Part shown: piece by piece, positions 18,162 through 27,679 of the stretch | Position numbering within the stretch: the stretch's first letter is position 1 | How the letters are laid out: each line of letters starts with the position of its first letter | Source of the DNA: Desulfobacterales bacterium | GTDB taxonomy: Bacteria > Desulfobacterota > Desulfobacteria > Desulfobacterales > UBA2156 | Assembly: GCA_011049715.1 (NCBI GenBank) | Contig: DRHF01000001.1 | Span: 1 to 48,089, forward strand | Reading direction: 5' to 3' | DNA: 48,089 nt | Position numbers and translations under genes: made by a program | Notes under the pieces: generated by a model | Told to the model about the DNA's origin: nothing | Database searches by the model: none | The model's input: the letters and a program-made list of their open reading frames with translations, nothing else

Positions 18162-18815
18162 TTGAAGAACCGTATACGTTCTGATACGATGACATCACAA
18201 TTCAGTCTTTTATTTTCAGGAATTGTTCTGGGCCTCAGCAGCGGATTATCACCCGGCCCGATGACGGCGTTGATCATCTCCGAGACCCTTCGCCACGGCA
18301 TAAAAGAAGGAGTCAAAATTTCATTTGTCCCCCTTTTAACCGATCTCCCGATCGTATGCATCGCTATATTTATTATTTCGCGTTTATCAGATATGTTCTT
18401 GTTAATGGGCGCCATTTCGATTTTGGGAGGTGCTTTTCTCGTCTATCTCGGCTGTGAAAGTATTTCGGTCAAAGGCATTGATATTCACGCAGAGCGCATG
18501 GAACCCCGGTCTGTCCGAAAAGGGGTGATCGTGAATTTTTTGAACCCTAATCCCTACCTCTTTTGGTTTACCATCGGCTCACCGCTGGTACTGAAAGCAT
18601 TTCGAATCAGCTGGTTTTATGCATTTCTCTTTATCTTTTGTTTTTATACGTTTCTCGTGGGTTCAAAGGCTTTGGTCGCCATAATCGTCGGTAAATCCAG
18701 CTTTTTTCTTAAGGGAAACAATTATATTTACACTATCCGGTTTTTAGGAATAATACTTTTCGTATTTGCTGCCATCTTTATCAAAGATGGGCTTGTTTTT
18801 TTTTGGAAGCAATGA
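18162..18815 (+). CDS. LysE/RhtB family amino-acid exporter
   Basis: This is an inner-membrane transporter of about 217 residues with roughly six helices, of the family that exports amino acids or their derivatives. Seen: the family's N-terminal signature SSGLSPGPMTALIISETLRHG with the SPGP turn, and a central IVNFLNPNPYLFW motif typical of LysE proteins. The first start is a TTG at 18162; an ATG at 18189 would remove nine residues. Neither has a clear ribosome binding site. The substrate is unknown. It lies directly between the prepilin peptidase and queE genes, with no obvious functional tie. Confidence 0.85.
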   Translation: MKNRIRSDTMTSQFSLLFSGIVLGLSSGLSPGPMTALIISETLRHGIKEGVKISFVPLLTDLPIVCIAIFIISRLSDMFLLMGAISILGGAFLVYLGCESISVKGIDIHAERMEPRSVRKGVIVNFLNPNPYLFWFTIGSPLVLKAFRISWFYAFLFIFCFYTFLVGSKALVAIIVGKSSFFLKGNNYIYTIRFLGIILFVFAAIFIKDGLVFFWKQ

Positions 18816-18855
18816 AAAAGGAGCAGAAAGACCGCTTTCCAAACATTTTAATCCA

Positions 18856-19521
18856 ATGGAACAAATAAACGACCAGATAACGCTCCGTGTAAACGAAATA
18901 TTTTACAGCATCCAAGGAGAATCGCTCTATGCCGGTTGTCCCTGCGTGTTTATAAGGCTTTCAGGCTGCAACCTCAGATGTTCTTATTGTGACACGCGCT
19001 ATGCGTATCATCACGGTGTGGAAATGAGCATTGTTGAAATCCTGGATCGGGTCGACCCGTACAAATCGAATCTGGTAGAAATCACCGGGGGAGAACCCCT
19101 GATTCAGAGCGGGACTCCCCCATTGATAAAATACCTGCTTGCTGCGGGTTATAAGGTGATGCTGGAGACCAATGGCACGTTGGATATCCGTCTGGCTGAT
19201 GATCGTTGCATTAAAGTGATAGACATCAAATGCCCCTCCAGCGGCGAGGCTGAAAAAAACGATCTGAAAAATCTACAACGACTCAATACGGAAGACCAAT
19301 TAAAGTTTGTGATTGGTGATCGAAACGATTACGAATTTGCAAAAGAGATAAAAGGTCTGTTAAATAATGAGTTTCCAGCTGACCACGTTCTCTTTTCCAC
19401 CGTATACGGAAAAATGGCCCTAACCCAACTAGCAAAATGGATCATTGAAGACCGGCTTCAGGTCCGGCTCCAGGTTCAACTCCATAAAATTCTATGGCCT
19501 GAAAGAGATAGGGGAGTCTAA
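18856..19521 (+). CDS. queE: 7-carboxy-7-deazaguanine synthase QueE (radical SAM)
   Basis: This radical SAM enzyme converts 6-carboxy-tetrahydropterin to 7-carboxy-7-deazaguanine in queuosine synthesis. Seen: the N-terminal FYSIQGES motif and an iron-sulfur motif Cys38-x3-Cys42-x2-Cys45 in [12 protein letters not shown], the usual CxxxCxxC. ITGGEPL and LETNGT lie downstream. I chose the ATG at 18856, giving 221 residues, because homologues begin near this point. The frame is open to 18766, overlapping the exporter gene. An AAGGAGC lies about 20 bases upstream, rather far for this start. queC follows after five bases; the two form an operon. Confidence 0.93.
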   Translation: MEQINDQITLRVNEIFYSIQGESLYAGCPCVFIRLSGCNLRCSYCDTRYAYHHGVEMSIVEILDRVDPYKSNLVEITGGEPLIQSGTPPLIKYLLAAGYKVMLETNGTLDIRLADDRCIKVIDIKCPSSGEAEKNDLKNLQRLNTEDQLKFVIGDRNDYEFAKEIKGLLNNEFPADHVLFSTVYGKMALTQLAKWIIEDRLQVRLQVQLHKILWPERDRGV

Positions 19522-19526
19522 TCGGC

Positions 19527-20240
19527 ATGCATCAAAGAAAAAAAGCGATCGTCCTTTCTAGCGGAGGTCTCGATTCCACCACTGTCATGGCCATTGCAAA
19601 AAACAAAGGATTTGAAGTCTACAGCTTAAGTTTTTTCTATGGCCAGCGCCATGCCGAAGAGCTAGACGCGGCAAAAAGAGTCGCTGCTTTTATAGGCGCT
19701 GCCAAACATCTACTACTCAACATCGATCTGACAACGATCGGCGGATCTGCCCTGACCGATCAAATAAGTGTTCCAAAAGATCGAAATGAACACAAAATGA
19801 CCGAAGAGATCCCGGTTACCTATGTGCCTGCAAGAAATACGATCTTTCTTTCCCTTGCCCTGGCATGGGCCGAAGTCCTCCAATCATCCGATATATTTAT
19901 CGGTGTCAACGCGGTTGACTATAGTGGATACCCCGATTGTAGACCTGAATACATTGAAGCATTTGAACGGATGTCAAACCTTGCAACAAAGGCCGGACTG
20001 GAAGGCCGGATCAGCATAAAAATCAGGACGCCACTCATGCATATGACCAAATCGCAAATTATCAGCAAAGGGCTGGAACTGGGTGTCGACTATTCGATCA
20101 CCCATAGTTGTTATGACCCCTTTCCGGGCGGATTGGCATGTGGTCGGTGCGATAGCTGTGTTTTAAGAAAAAAAGGCTTTGAAGAAGCGATGGTAAAAGA
20201 CCCGCTGCCGTATATGACTGAAAGTAAAAGGAAAGATTAA
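19527..20240 (+). CDS. queC: 7-cyano-7-deazaguanine synthase QueC
   Basis: This ATP-dependent enzyme turns 7-carboxy-7-deazaguanine into preQ0. Seen: 237 residues, the PP-loop SSGGLDST (residues 11-18), [13 protein letters not shown], and a C-terminal zinc site with Cys195, Cys205, Cys208 and Cys211 in [21 protein letters not shown]. It follows queE by five bases. FolE2 at 8.3-9.1 kb supplies the pterin precursor; QueD and QueF are not in the window. Confidence 0.97.
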   Translation: MHQRKKAIVLSSGGLDSTTVMAIAKNKGFEVYSLSFFYGQRHAEELDAAKRVAAFIGAAKHLLLNIDLTTIGGSALTDQISVPKDRNEHKMTEEIPVTYVPARNTIFLSLALAWAEVLQSSDIFIGVNAVDYSGYPDCRPEYIEAFERMSNLATKAGLEGRISIKIRTPLMHMTKSQIISKGLELGVDYSITHSCYDPFPGGLACGRCDSCVLRKKGFEEAMVKDPLPYMTESKRKD

Positions 20241-20258
20241 TAGAAGGAGCGTGTACGC

Positions 20259-21647
20259 ATGTTTCATTCCGATGTATATGCCAAAAGAAGAAAACGGTTG
20301 AAACAGGATGTCGGTTCGGGACTCATTCTTTTTCTCGGTCATGGACAAAGCCCGATCAATTATCTCGATAACCCCTACCCTTTTAGACAGGACAGTTCAT
20401 TTTTGTATTTTTGGGGTCTCGATCACCCAAAGTTAGCCGCTGTGATCGATACAGAGGAAAACAAGGAGGTTGTCTTTGGCAATAATCTAACCAGTGAAGA
20501 ACGCGTTTGGGCAGGGCCAAAAACCCCGTTAAAAGAAAAATGCCGAAGAATCGGGGTCAAGGAAACTCTCTCTTTGGATCAGCTGGAAGGCATCATAACC
20601 AAAGCCCTTCACAAAAATAGAAAGATCCACTTTCTCCCTCAGTGTAGGGCAGAAAATGTTTTGAAAGTCATGCGCTTGTTGGGGATCGACCCTGCAGCTG
20701 TTCAAGATCGTGTTTCAACGATCTTAACAAAGGCGGTGGTGGCACAACGGTCGGTAAAGTCCGAAGCGGAGATCGAAGAGATTGAAGCCGCACTTGATAT
20801 CACATACGAAATGCAGACCCTCCCCATGAAAATGTCGAAGCCGGGCATGTTTGAAAGGGAGGCTGTGGGCGCCATGATCGATATTGCCTATTGCGTTGGA
20901 AGCCGATTATCTTTTCCAATCATTTTCTCAACGCGGGGTGAGATCATTCATAATCCTTCACACGGTGGTTTGATGAAAACGGGTGACATGGTTATCAACG
21001 ATAGTGGAGCGGAATCTCCGCTTCACTATGCAACCGACATTACACGAACTTTTCCGGTAAGTGAAAAATTTACAAAAAAACAGAAAGATATTTACGAAAT
21101 CGTTCTCCATGCTCAGGAAAAGGCGATTGAGACGATAAGTCCGGGGATTGAGTTCCGAAAAATACACCTGCTGGCATGTCAACATCTTGTGTCAGGTCTG
21201 AAAGCCCTCAACCTGATGAAAGGGGACATTGAATTGGCGATTCGAGCAGGAGCCCACGCGCTTTTTTTTCCAACCGGGCTCGGTCATATGATGGGGCTCG
21301 ATGTTCATGATATGGAAAACCTAGGAGAAGATTATGTCGGCTATACCGACACCATTCAACGGAATCATCAATTCGGTCTAAATAATTTAAGGCTGGCGAA
21401 AACTCTTGAAACCGGTTTTGTTCTTACTGTGGAACCCGGCCTTTATTTTATACCCGAACTGATCGATCAATGGAAGGTGGAAAATAAATTTGTCGACTAT
21501 ATCAACTATCAAAACGTGGAGGCGTACAAAGATTTCGGCGGTATTCGGATAGAGGATGATATTTTGGTGATGGAATCCGGCGCCAGAGTACTGGGCAAAC
21601 CGATCCCGAAAAGCATTGAAGAAGTCGAAGCGTTTTCATCGCAATAA
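20259..21647 (+). CDS. pepP: Xaa-Pro aminopeptidase (M24B family, PepP-like)
   Basis: This metalloenzyme releases the N-terminal residue from peptides whose second residue is proline. Seen: 462 residues with an N-terminal creatinase-like domain and a C-terminal pita-bread domain holding all five dimetal ligands: Asp248 (NDSGAE), Asp260 (ATDITRTFPV), His343 (GLGHMMGLDVHD), Glu392 (VEPGLYF) and Glu432 (IRIEDD). An AGAAGGAGCG lies upstream of the ATG. It follows queC by 18 bases. Such an enzyme would release peptidyl proline and so could feed the proline/hydroxyproline catabolic genes downstream; that link is inference. Confidence 0.95.
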   Translation: MFHSDVYAKRRKRLKQDVGSGLILFLGHGQSPINYLDNPYPFRQDSSFLYFWGLDHPKLAAVIDTEENKEVVFGNNLTSEERVWAGPKTPLKEKCRRIGVKETLSLDQLEGIITKALHKNRKIHFLPQCRAENVLKVMRLLGIDPAAVQDRVSTILTKAVVAQRSVKSEAEIEEIEAALDITYEMQTLPMKMSKPGMFEREAVGAMIDIAYCVGSRLSFPIIFSTRGEIIHNPSHGGLMKTGDMVINDSGAESPLHYATDITRTFPVSEKFTKKQKDIYEIVLHAQEKAIETISPGIEFRKIHLLACQHLVSGLKALNLMKGDIELAIRAGAHALFFPTGLGHMMGLDVHDMENLGEDYVGYTDTIQRNHQFGLNNLRLAKTLETGFVLTVEPGLYFIPELIDQWKVENKFVDYINYQNVEAYKDFGGIRIEDDILVMESGARVLGKPIPKSIEEVEAFSSQ

Positions 21648-21725
21648 AAATGTTAGCCTTACAACTGGTTTAGCGTTATTTTTCCAATTCGTTTCTAACA
21701 GTAAGCCCGATCTTCTTTTTCAAAA

Positions 21726-21754
21726 TTGACAAACCGTTCACAAAATCCTATATT
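21726..21754 (+). promoter_or_regulatory. Near-consensus sigma-70 promoter upstream of the ADP-forming acyl-CoA synthetase genes
   Basis: TTGACA (21726-21731, six of six) and TATATT (21749-21754, five of six) are separated by exactly 17 bases. The predicted transcript would start near 21761, leaving a leader of only about 18 bases before the TTG start codon at 21779. Confidence 0.7.
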
Positions 21755-21778
21755 GTTTTAACGAAGCTTTCAGCCATT

Positions 21779-23182
21779 TTGCTGGATAATTCCAACCTTA
21801 ATTCAGGTTTACCATTGAACTTCAAGCCCCTGTTTCAACCCAAAACCATTGCCGTATTCGGCGTTTCACTGACGAATCATCGTCAGGCGGCCAATGTGAT
21901 ATACAATAAAATCCACCTCAGATATCCGGTCAAAGTTTATCCGGTAAATCCTAGAGGCGGACGGCTCCACCGGGACAGGGTCTATGCAGATATTTCACAA
22001 ATCCCGGCAAAGATCGACCTGGCGGTCATTGCCGTTCGCGCCGAGCATGTACCGGATATCCTGAGGCAGTGTATTGAAAGCGACACGGGCGGAGCAGTCG
22101 TGATTTCAGGTGGATTTGCCGAAATCGGAGCAAAGGAATTACAGGATCGGCTGATCGTCCTCGCCCATGATGCGGATTTTCCTTTTATTGGACCCAATTG
22201 CCTCGGAATTTATTCTCCTTCAACATTCGATACCTTTTTCCTGCCGAGCGAACGCCTCATCCGGCCCGAACCCGGCAGTGTTGCTATTGTCAGTCAAAGC
22301 GGCGGGATTTTGGTCGATCAGATGGTCAAATTTGCTGAACAGGGGGTCGGTTTATCCCTTGCGGTCAGTATTGGAAATAAAGCGGTTATCGGTGAAACAG
22401 ATATGCTTCATTATCTTGCCGAGGATCCCAATACAAAGGTGATTTCTTTTTATATTGAAGGGTTTGAAAAAAATGAGGGCCGTAAATTTGTTCAGGCAGC
22501 CGGCCAGGTTTCCAAACCGGTCATTGTACTGAAGGCGGGGAAGAGCGCCGGAGGTATCCGAGCCGTTTCCAGTCACACGGCGTCGATGGCCGGGGATTAC
22601 AGGGTTTTTTCCGAAATCCTTTCCCAACACGGCATCGTAGAGGCAAAAAACGAGCTCGAAATGCTTTCGTTTTCAGAGTCATTGAGCTGTTATTCAAATG
22701 CGATCGAAGGGAAAGTGGGCATTATAACCGCCAGCGGCGGACACGGGGTATTATCTGTTGATATCTGTGAAAGCCATGGGCTTTTTGTACCGACGCTCTC
22801 CAAAACCACACAGGTAGAAATCCGTCAAAGTCTCTCGCAGCGCATCAGATCCATTGCATCTGTCGCCAATCCGATCGACCTGACAGGCAGTGCCACGGAT
22901 GATGACTTTATCGCGGCTGCCAAAGGGCTGAACAATGCTCCGGAGATCGACTCGGTTCTCATTCTACTTCTGCCTTATTCGCCGGGTATCAGTTTGGATC
23001 TCGGCGCACGTCTGAGCTATGTCTACCAGCGCGAAGGCAAGCCCCTGGTCGCCTACGTTCCCCACGTGGAAAAATACCGCGTGCTGATCGAAGGGTTTGA
23101 GCTGAATCAGGTCCCCGTTTCCTCCTCCATCGAAGGGGCGGTTCAAATGGTTGATGCTTTGAGGAGGTGTCAACCGTGTTGA
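21779..23182 (+). CDS. acdA: Acetate/acyl-CoA ligase (ADP-forming), alpha subunit
   Basis: Together with the next gene it interconverts acyl-CoA, ADP and phosphate with acid, CoA and ATP, conserving energy by substrate-level phosphorylation. Seen: 467 residues; a CoA-binding Rossmann domain (PKTIAVFGVS, FPFIGPNCLGIY); a succinyl-CoA-ligase-like domain (IVSQSGGILVDQM); and the phosphohistidine loop VSSHTASMAGD with His266. The size matches separate alpha subunits of archaeal acetyl-CoA synthetases (about 460 residues). Many bacterial versions are fused to the beta part, so the split is notable. The start is a TTG without a clear ribosome binding site, shortly after a strong promoter. The acyl substrate is unknown. 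Confidence 0.9.
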   Translation: MLDNSNLNSGLPLNFKPLFQPKTIAVFGVSLTNHRQAANVIYNKIHLRYPVKVYPVNPRGGRLHRDRVYADISQIPAKIDLAVIAVRAEHVPDILRQCIESDTGGAVVISGGFAEIGAKELQDRLIVLAHDADFPFIGPNCLGIYSPSTFDTFFLPSERLIRPEPGSVAIVSQSGGILVDQMVKFAEQGVGLSLAVSIGNKAVIGETDMLHYLAEDPNTKVISFYIEGFEKNEGRKFVQAAGQVSKPVIVLKAGKSAGGIRAVSSHTASMAGDYRVFSEILSQHGIVEAKNELEMLSFSESLSCYSNAIEGKVGIITASGGHGVLSVDICESHGLFVPTLSKTTQVEIRQSLSQRIRSIASVANPIDLTGSATDDDFIAAAKGLNNAPEIDSVLILLLPYSPGISLDLGARLSYVYQREGKPLVAYVPHVEKYRVLIEGFELNQVPVSSSIEGAVQMVDALRRCQPC

Positions 23183-23865
23183 AATCAGAGATCCGCGACA
23201 TACTGGGTGCATCCCAAAAATCCGGATGGGTTCTGGAACCTGATGCAAAGCGCATACTGGATTTAACCGGATTTGATGTCCCCCGATCCAAAACAGTTAA
23301 GACCCCAGCCGAAGCGACCGATGCGGCGTCAACCATCGGCTATCCGGTGGTAGCAAAGGTGGTTTCCCCCGACCTGATTCACAAATCAGATACAGGCGGG
23401 GTTGTGGTCGGGATTGAAAATGACCATCGATTATCTGATACGTTTAATCGCTTTAGCAAATTTGTCGGTTTTGAAGGGATGCTGGTTGAAGAAATGGTGA
23501 GTGGAGTGGAGTTGATCATCGGCGCAAAAATAGACCGCCAATTTGGCCTTGTCATTCTTCTTGGATTTGGCGGCACAGAGGCGGAAATATACCAGGACAC
23601 ATCCTTGAGGATGGCCCCGTTGAGTCAAAGCGACGTCCACTCGATGATCAGAAACTTAAAGGCATACAAAATCCTTGAGGGTTACAGAGGATCTGAACCG
23701 ATCCATATCGATCGACTGGTAGATACGGTAAAGCGCTTTTCCGGTCTGATGACCGAACTGGGCGAACAGGTCGACTCCTTTGACCTAAACCCGGTGATCT
23801 GCTCGTCTGAAAGATGCGTTGTTGCGGATGCCCGCATCATCCTCAAATCAAAAGATGGAAGCTAA
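23176..23865 (+). CDS. acdB: Acetate/acyl-CoA ligase (ADP-forming), ATP-grasp beta subunit
   Basis: This ATP-grasp partner of the preceding alpha subunit transfers phosphate between the His-phosphorylated intermediate and ADP. Seen: about 229 residues; VVAKVVSPDLIHKSDTGGVVVGI containing the conserved second phosphohistidine candidate (His69); VEEMVSGVELIIG; and a C-terminal DLNPVICSS motif. I place the start at GTG 23176 because GAGGAGG sits at 23161-23167, seven to eight bases upstream. An in-frame GTG at 23167 would overlap that site. It overlaps the alpha gene by seven bases (coupled translation) and the convergent putA gene by four. Confidence 0.9.
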   Translation: MLKSEIRDILGASQKSGWVLEPDAKRILDLTGFDVPRSKTVKTPAEATDAASTIGYPVVAKVVSPDLIHKSDTGGVVVGIENDHRLSDTFNRFSKFVGFEGMLVEEMVSGVELIIGAKIDRQFGLVILLGFGGTEAEIYQDTSLRMAPLSQSDVHSMIRNLKAYKILEGYRGSEPIHIDRLVDTVKRFSGLMTELGEQVDSFDLNPVICSSERCVVADARIILKSKDGS

Positions 23866-26800
23866 ATCAGGGTACGTTCCCCCAAATTTCCATACCGATG
23901 ATAATCATAGCAAACGCTCTGCTCCTGAAGATACTGCAAAAGTTCAATCCGCCCTTCCATCATCACCTTTCTGGACGAAATATAAAATCCCCCCTTTGCA
24001 GCTGTCCGATGGACTTCTAAAGGCACCCTTTCCGGAGCAGCATAGCGGATACGCCGGGCATCCCCTATTTTCCGGGCCACATCCCTGTCAGACTCAAAAG
24101 TCATCGGTGCATCTCCCGCCATCTCCTCGCCATCCGTGCCCATGAGAAAAACAATGACCCTGTTCTTCAAACCGTTCGGGATGCTTATCTCTATATTACA
24201 TCCGGAAATGGTCGCCGCTGCAATACGCGCGAGTGTTTCAAACAGGTTGTCATCGGCATGAAGCCGGATCAAAACAGTATCGATTGGCAAATATCGCACG
24301 ATATTATCCTGGCCCCGCAGGTGAAAATAATCCTTTTCTTGAGAAAATTCCTGCTCATATTGATAAAGATAGCTTCGGATGGCATGGACCGTCTTTTTCA
24401 GATCGGTTTTAAATTTTGCCAAATCGCCGGCATCCAGTTTCCGCTGCCATTTTTGTGACAACCGCAGCAGGGGATGATCTTTCAAAATGGCGCTGACAAA
24501 TGGAAAGCCGGTTTCCTCATGATCGACAAACTGACTCACATAATTTGTCCCCCCGACCTTAATCCCCGCCCCGAGCGCTGACTTCCTCATTCCCCCGAAC
24601 GGCTGACGCAAAACCATGGCCCCTGTTGTTCCCCGGTTGATATAGAGGTTTCCTGCCCGGGTTGAGGCTTTCCATTTTTCATGTTCCCGCTCATCTAAAC
24701 TCTCGAGACCCGAAGTAAGTCCGTAGCCGGTTTGATTTACAAGATCAATGGCATGGCCCAGATTCTCAGCACACATCACTCCCAAAAGAGGGCCGAAGAA
24801 TTCAATCAAGTGGGTGTCGCTCCCCGGCTTGACATCCCATTTGACTCCCGACGTCCAGAGCATTGGGTTGCCTTGGATGTTTTCGGGTTTCAACGCCCAG
24901 GTTTCACCAGGTGCCAATTTCATCAACGCTTCTTTTAAAGCGCCCTCCGGCGCCTGAATCAAAGGACCCATTTTATTTTCAAAATCCCATACCGAACCCA
25001 TCCGATAGCTGCGGGCGGCATCTACCAGTTGTTTTTTAAAAGTTTCATCTTGATAGACTTCTTTTTCCAGGATTAAAAGCGATGTGGCGGAACATTTCTG
25101 GCCTCCGTTTGAAAACGCGGAATCGATCAGATGTTTAATCGCCTGATCCCTGTCAGACATGCCGGAAACAATGGTGGCATTTTTGCCGCCGGTCTCCGCA
25201 GCCAGATAGATGTCCGGCCTTTTTCTGGAAATCATCATGCCGGTCTCGGTCCCTCCGGTTAAAATGATATAATTCACCGAAGGATGGGAGATAAGCTTCG
25301 GGCCGAGGGTTGAGCCTTCGCAGGGCAAAAACTGCAACGTGTTTCTGGAAACCCCTGCCCGCCAAAAGCACCGGCATAGCTCCCACGCTACCAGGACTGC
25401 AGCAGATGCCGGCTTGAAAACCACCGTGTTGCCGGCCGCCAAAGAGGCGACAATGCCGCCACAGGGAATCGCAATGGGAAAATTCCATGGAGAAATGACC
25501 AGCCCCACACCTTTGCCCCGGAATTCAATATTTTTTAAATCTGAAAATATTTTCATTGAATAAGGATAAAATTCGGCAAAGTCTATGGCTTCGGACACCT
25601 CGATATCCGCTTCAGTAAAAACTTTACCGGTATTGGCGGCCGCTGAACCGATGAGATCCGCCCGGGCAAGACGAAGCTCCATTGCCACCCTTGAGAGAAC
25701 CCCATGACGATCTTTGTGTGTGGTATCTCTCCATCCATCCGGGTCTAACACTGCCGTCGACATGGCCTTTTCCACATCGTTTTCATTTGCCATGGCGCAA
25801 TCGGCCACATAGACATTTTCATCAATCAAAGACGGATCTTTGTATGCCTGTTTTTCCCTGTTGTCATATATTTCATCCCCGGCAATCACCAGGGGTATTT
25901 CCACCGGCCTGTCATCAGGTCCTTTTCGCCATTTTCTCCTGATTTCTTCAGCCCACCTCCGGTTGCCTGCCAGCGACCAATCGGTATCCGGTTCATTTTT
26001 AAATTCTTCATCATAAAAGGTCCCCATCTTTTCCGGGAAATGCTCTTTATTTCTGTTCTGGATCCGGTGGGGTGTTTTTCTCGCTTTGTTTCTATGTTTA
26101 TAGGAGGAAATGAACTGCTTTTCTAAAAATGCCCAGCTGCTGGAATCTACCTCCAAGTTGAAAGAATGACGCAGGAAATTCCCTTCCGCCGTATTTTCAT
26201 CCAGCCGGCGAATGAGATAGGCAATGGCATTGATAAACTGCTCTTTGGTGGCAACGGGAGCATAAAGGAGCACATCTTTGGGTGTTTCCTGTATGGCCCG
26301 CCGTACATGATCGGCCATGCCTTCCAGCATTTCAAAGGAAAAAAACGGCTCGACCCTGTTTTTCTGTGCCACTTTTAAGGCATAGGCCAGATCGAACAGG
26401 TTGTGGGAACCGATACCCAGATGAACCGCCTTGATATTTTCCGGCTGCATCCCAAAATCGGTCATGCGTTTAAAATTGGCATCCACATCCAACTTGTTAT
26501 CATAGGGGGCAAGGGGCCAATTTTGGATGGCGGATTCCACCTGCTCCATCTCCATGTTGGCTCCCTTGACGATACGGAGTTTGATCGGGCTACCCCCATT
26601 TGCCACCCTTTTCCGGGCCCACCCGGTGAGTTCTTTCTGGATACCGTAAGCATCGGGCAGATATGCTTGGAGCACAATCCCGGCAGAATAATCCAAGAAA
26701 ACCTTCTGCTCCAATGCGATTTGAAATGCGGCAATTGTGATCTCCAGATCCCGGTATTCTTCCATGTCCAGGTTAACAATCTTGGGGACTTGGATCCCGT

Positions 26801-27461
26801 CGTTTTGAGTATAAAAATGGCTTTTGGCGGTTTCGTAGAGCTGGGAGAGACGTTCCACGAAGATTTTAACATTATGATCAAAGGCGATCGACTGAATTTG
26901 AGAATAGATGGTGGAAATTTTTACAGATATGCACTCAATTTCAGGATCTTTCAAGTCATTCATATAGGTGTTCAGCCGCGCCAGGGCTTCATCTTCACCT
27001 AAGACAGCTTCGCCCAGGTGGTTGATGTTCATCCGGACCCCCGCTTTTTTCCTCTTTCTCAAGTGGGAGTGAAATGCGCCTTCTTCTCCGGGAATGATGG
27101 CCCGGCTGCTCTCATCTCGCATTTTACTGATCACCCTGGGCACGGCAATACCTGGGAAATGTCTTCCCACCCCCAGAAACAGAAGTATCAGCATTTTTTC
27201 CAGCAGTGAAAAATCAGGCATGCCATAATTTTTGAAAAGCACCTCGATCTGATCAGCAACCCGTTCGGGGTTTTTAGATCGAAAACCCTGATCCATCAGT
27301 TTTGTAAGGATGATCTTGTTCTTGGGGTGTTTTACCAGACGCGTCATCTGTTCCTGAAAGGCCTTTTCCTCGGACGTTAACAAATCGTTGGCCCGATTTT
27401 GCCATTCTTTGGCCTGGGAAATGGCCTCTTTTAGGATCAGGGGAAGCGGCGGGTCGGTCAT
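23862..27461 (-). CDS. putA: Bifunctional proline dehydrogenase / L-glutamate gamma-semialdehyde dehydrogenase (PutA type)
   Basis: This enzyme oxidises proline to P5C with FAD and then glutamate semialdehyde to glutamate with NAD+. Seen: 1199 residues from ATG 27461, which has GGGAGAA about eight bases upstream; a GTG at 27491 lacks one. The proline dehydrogenase barrel (about 60-470) carries RIVKGANMEMEQ and YLIRRLDENTAEGNF. The aldehyde dehydrogenase part (about 540-1000) carries ISPWNFPIAIPCGG, AETGGKN and the nucleophile Cys790 in GGQKCSATS. A C-terminal extension ends CYDYHRYGNLG, as in long PutA proteins. The N-terminal ribbon-helix-helix DNA-binding domain of enterobacterial PutA is absent, so it should not autoregulate that way. 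Its ALDH part might also accept 2-oxoglutarate semialdehyde (speculative). Confidence 0.94.
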   Translation of the reverse strand: MTDPPLPLILKEAISQAKEWQNRANDLLTSEEKAFQEQMTRLVKHPKNKIILTKLMDQGFRSKNPERVADQIEVLFKNYGMPDFSLLEKMLILLFLGVGRHFPGIAVPRVISKMRDESSRAIIPGEEGAFHSHLRKRKKAGVRMNINHLGEAVLGEDEALARLNTYMNDLKDPEIECISVKISTIYSQIQSIAFDHNVKIFVERLSQLYETAKSHFYTQNDGIQVPKIVNLDMEEYRDLEITIAAFQIALEQKVFLDYSAGIVLQAYLPDAYGIQKELTGWARKRVANGGSPIKLRIVKGANMEMEQVESAIQNWPLAPYDNKLDVDANFKRMTDFGMQPENIKAVHLGIGSHNLFDLAYALKVAQKNRVEPFFSFEMLEGMADHVRRAIQETPKDVLLYAPVATKEQFINAIAYLIRRLDENTAEGNFLRHSFNLEVDSSSWAFLEKQFISSYKHRNKARKTPHRIQNRNKEHFPEKMGTFYDEEFKNEPDTDWSLAGNRRWAEEIRRKWRKGPDDRPVEIPLVIAGDEIYDNREKQAYKDPSLIDENVYVADCAMANENDVEKAMSTAVLDPDGWRDTTHKDRHGVLSRVAMELRLARADLIGSAAANTGKVFTEADIEVSEAIDFAEFYPYSMKIFSDLKNIEFRGKGVGLVISPWNFPIAIPCGGIVASLAAGNTVVFKPASAAVLVAWELCRCFWRAGVSRNTLQFLPCEGSTLGPKLISHPSVNYIILTGGTETGMMISRKRPDIYLAAETGGKNATIVSGMSDRDQAIKHLIDSAFSNGGQKCSATSLLILEKEVYQDETFKKQLVDAARSYRMGSVWDFENKMGPLIQAPEGALKEALMKLAPGETWALKPENIQGNPMLWTSGVKWDVKPGSDTHLIEFFGPLLGVMCAENLGHAIDLVNQTGYGLTSGLESLDEREHEKWKASTRAGNLYINRGTTGAMVLRQPFGGMRKSALGAGIKVGGTNYVSQFVDHEETGFPFVSAILKDHPLLRLSQKWQRKLDAGDLAKFKTDLKKTVHAIRSYLYQYEQEFSQEKDYFHLRGQDNIVRYLPIDTVLIRLHADDNLFETLARIAAATISGCNIEISIPNGLKNRVIVFLMGTDGEEMAGDAPMTFESDRDVARKIGDARRIRYAAPERVPLEVHRTAAKGGFYISSRKVMMEGRIELLQYLQEQSVCYDYHRYGNLGERTLI

Positions 27462-27538
27462 GTGGAGTTTTCTCCCATAAGCGATTCCCACTTTGATGCG
27501 GGTTTTCTCAAAATATCAGGTGCGAAACTTGAGTTAAA

Positions 27539-27566
27539 AATATATAAAAGCGACATGGCCTGTCAA
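27539..27566 (-). promoter_or_regulatory. Near-consensus sigma-70 promoter for putA
   Basis: On the minus strand TTGACA (complement 27561-27566, six of six) is followed after 16 bases by TATATT (complement 27539-27544, five of six). Transcription would start near 27532, about 70 bases before the putA ATG. Confidence 0.65.
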
Positions 27567-27679
27567 CCGAAATTCAGTTCATGACAAAATTGTGGTTTAC
27601 TTTTGCTCTAAGGACGAATCAGGCGGAGTGTATTGTTTTGGGTTGCCTTCCCAACTATGTTTTGATACAGAAAAATTTC

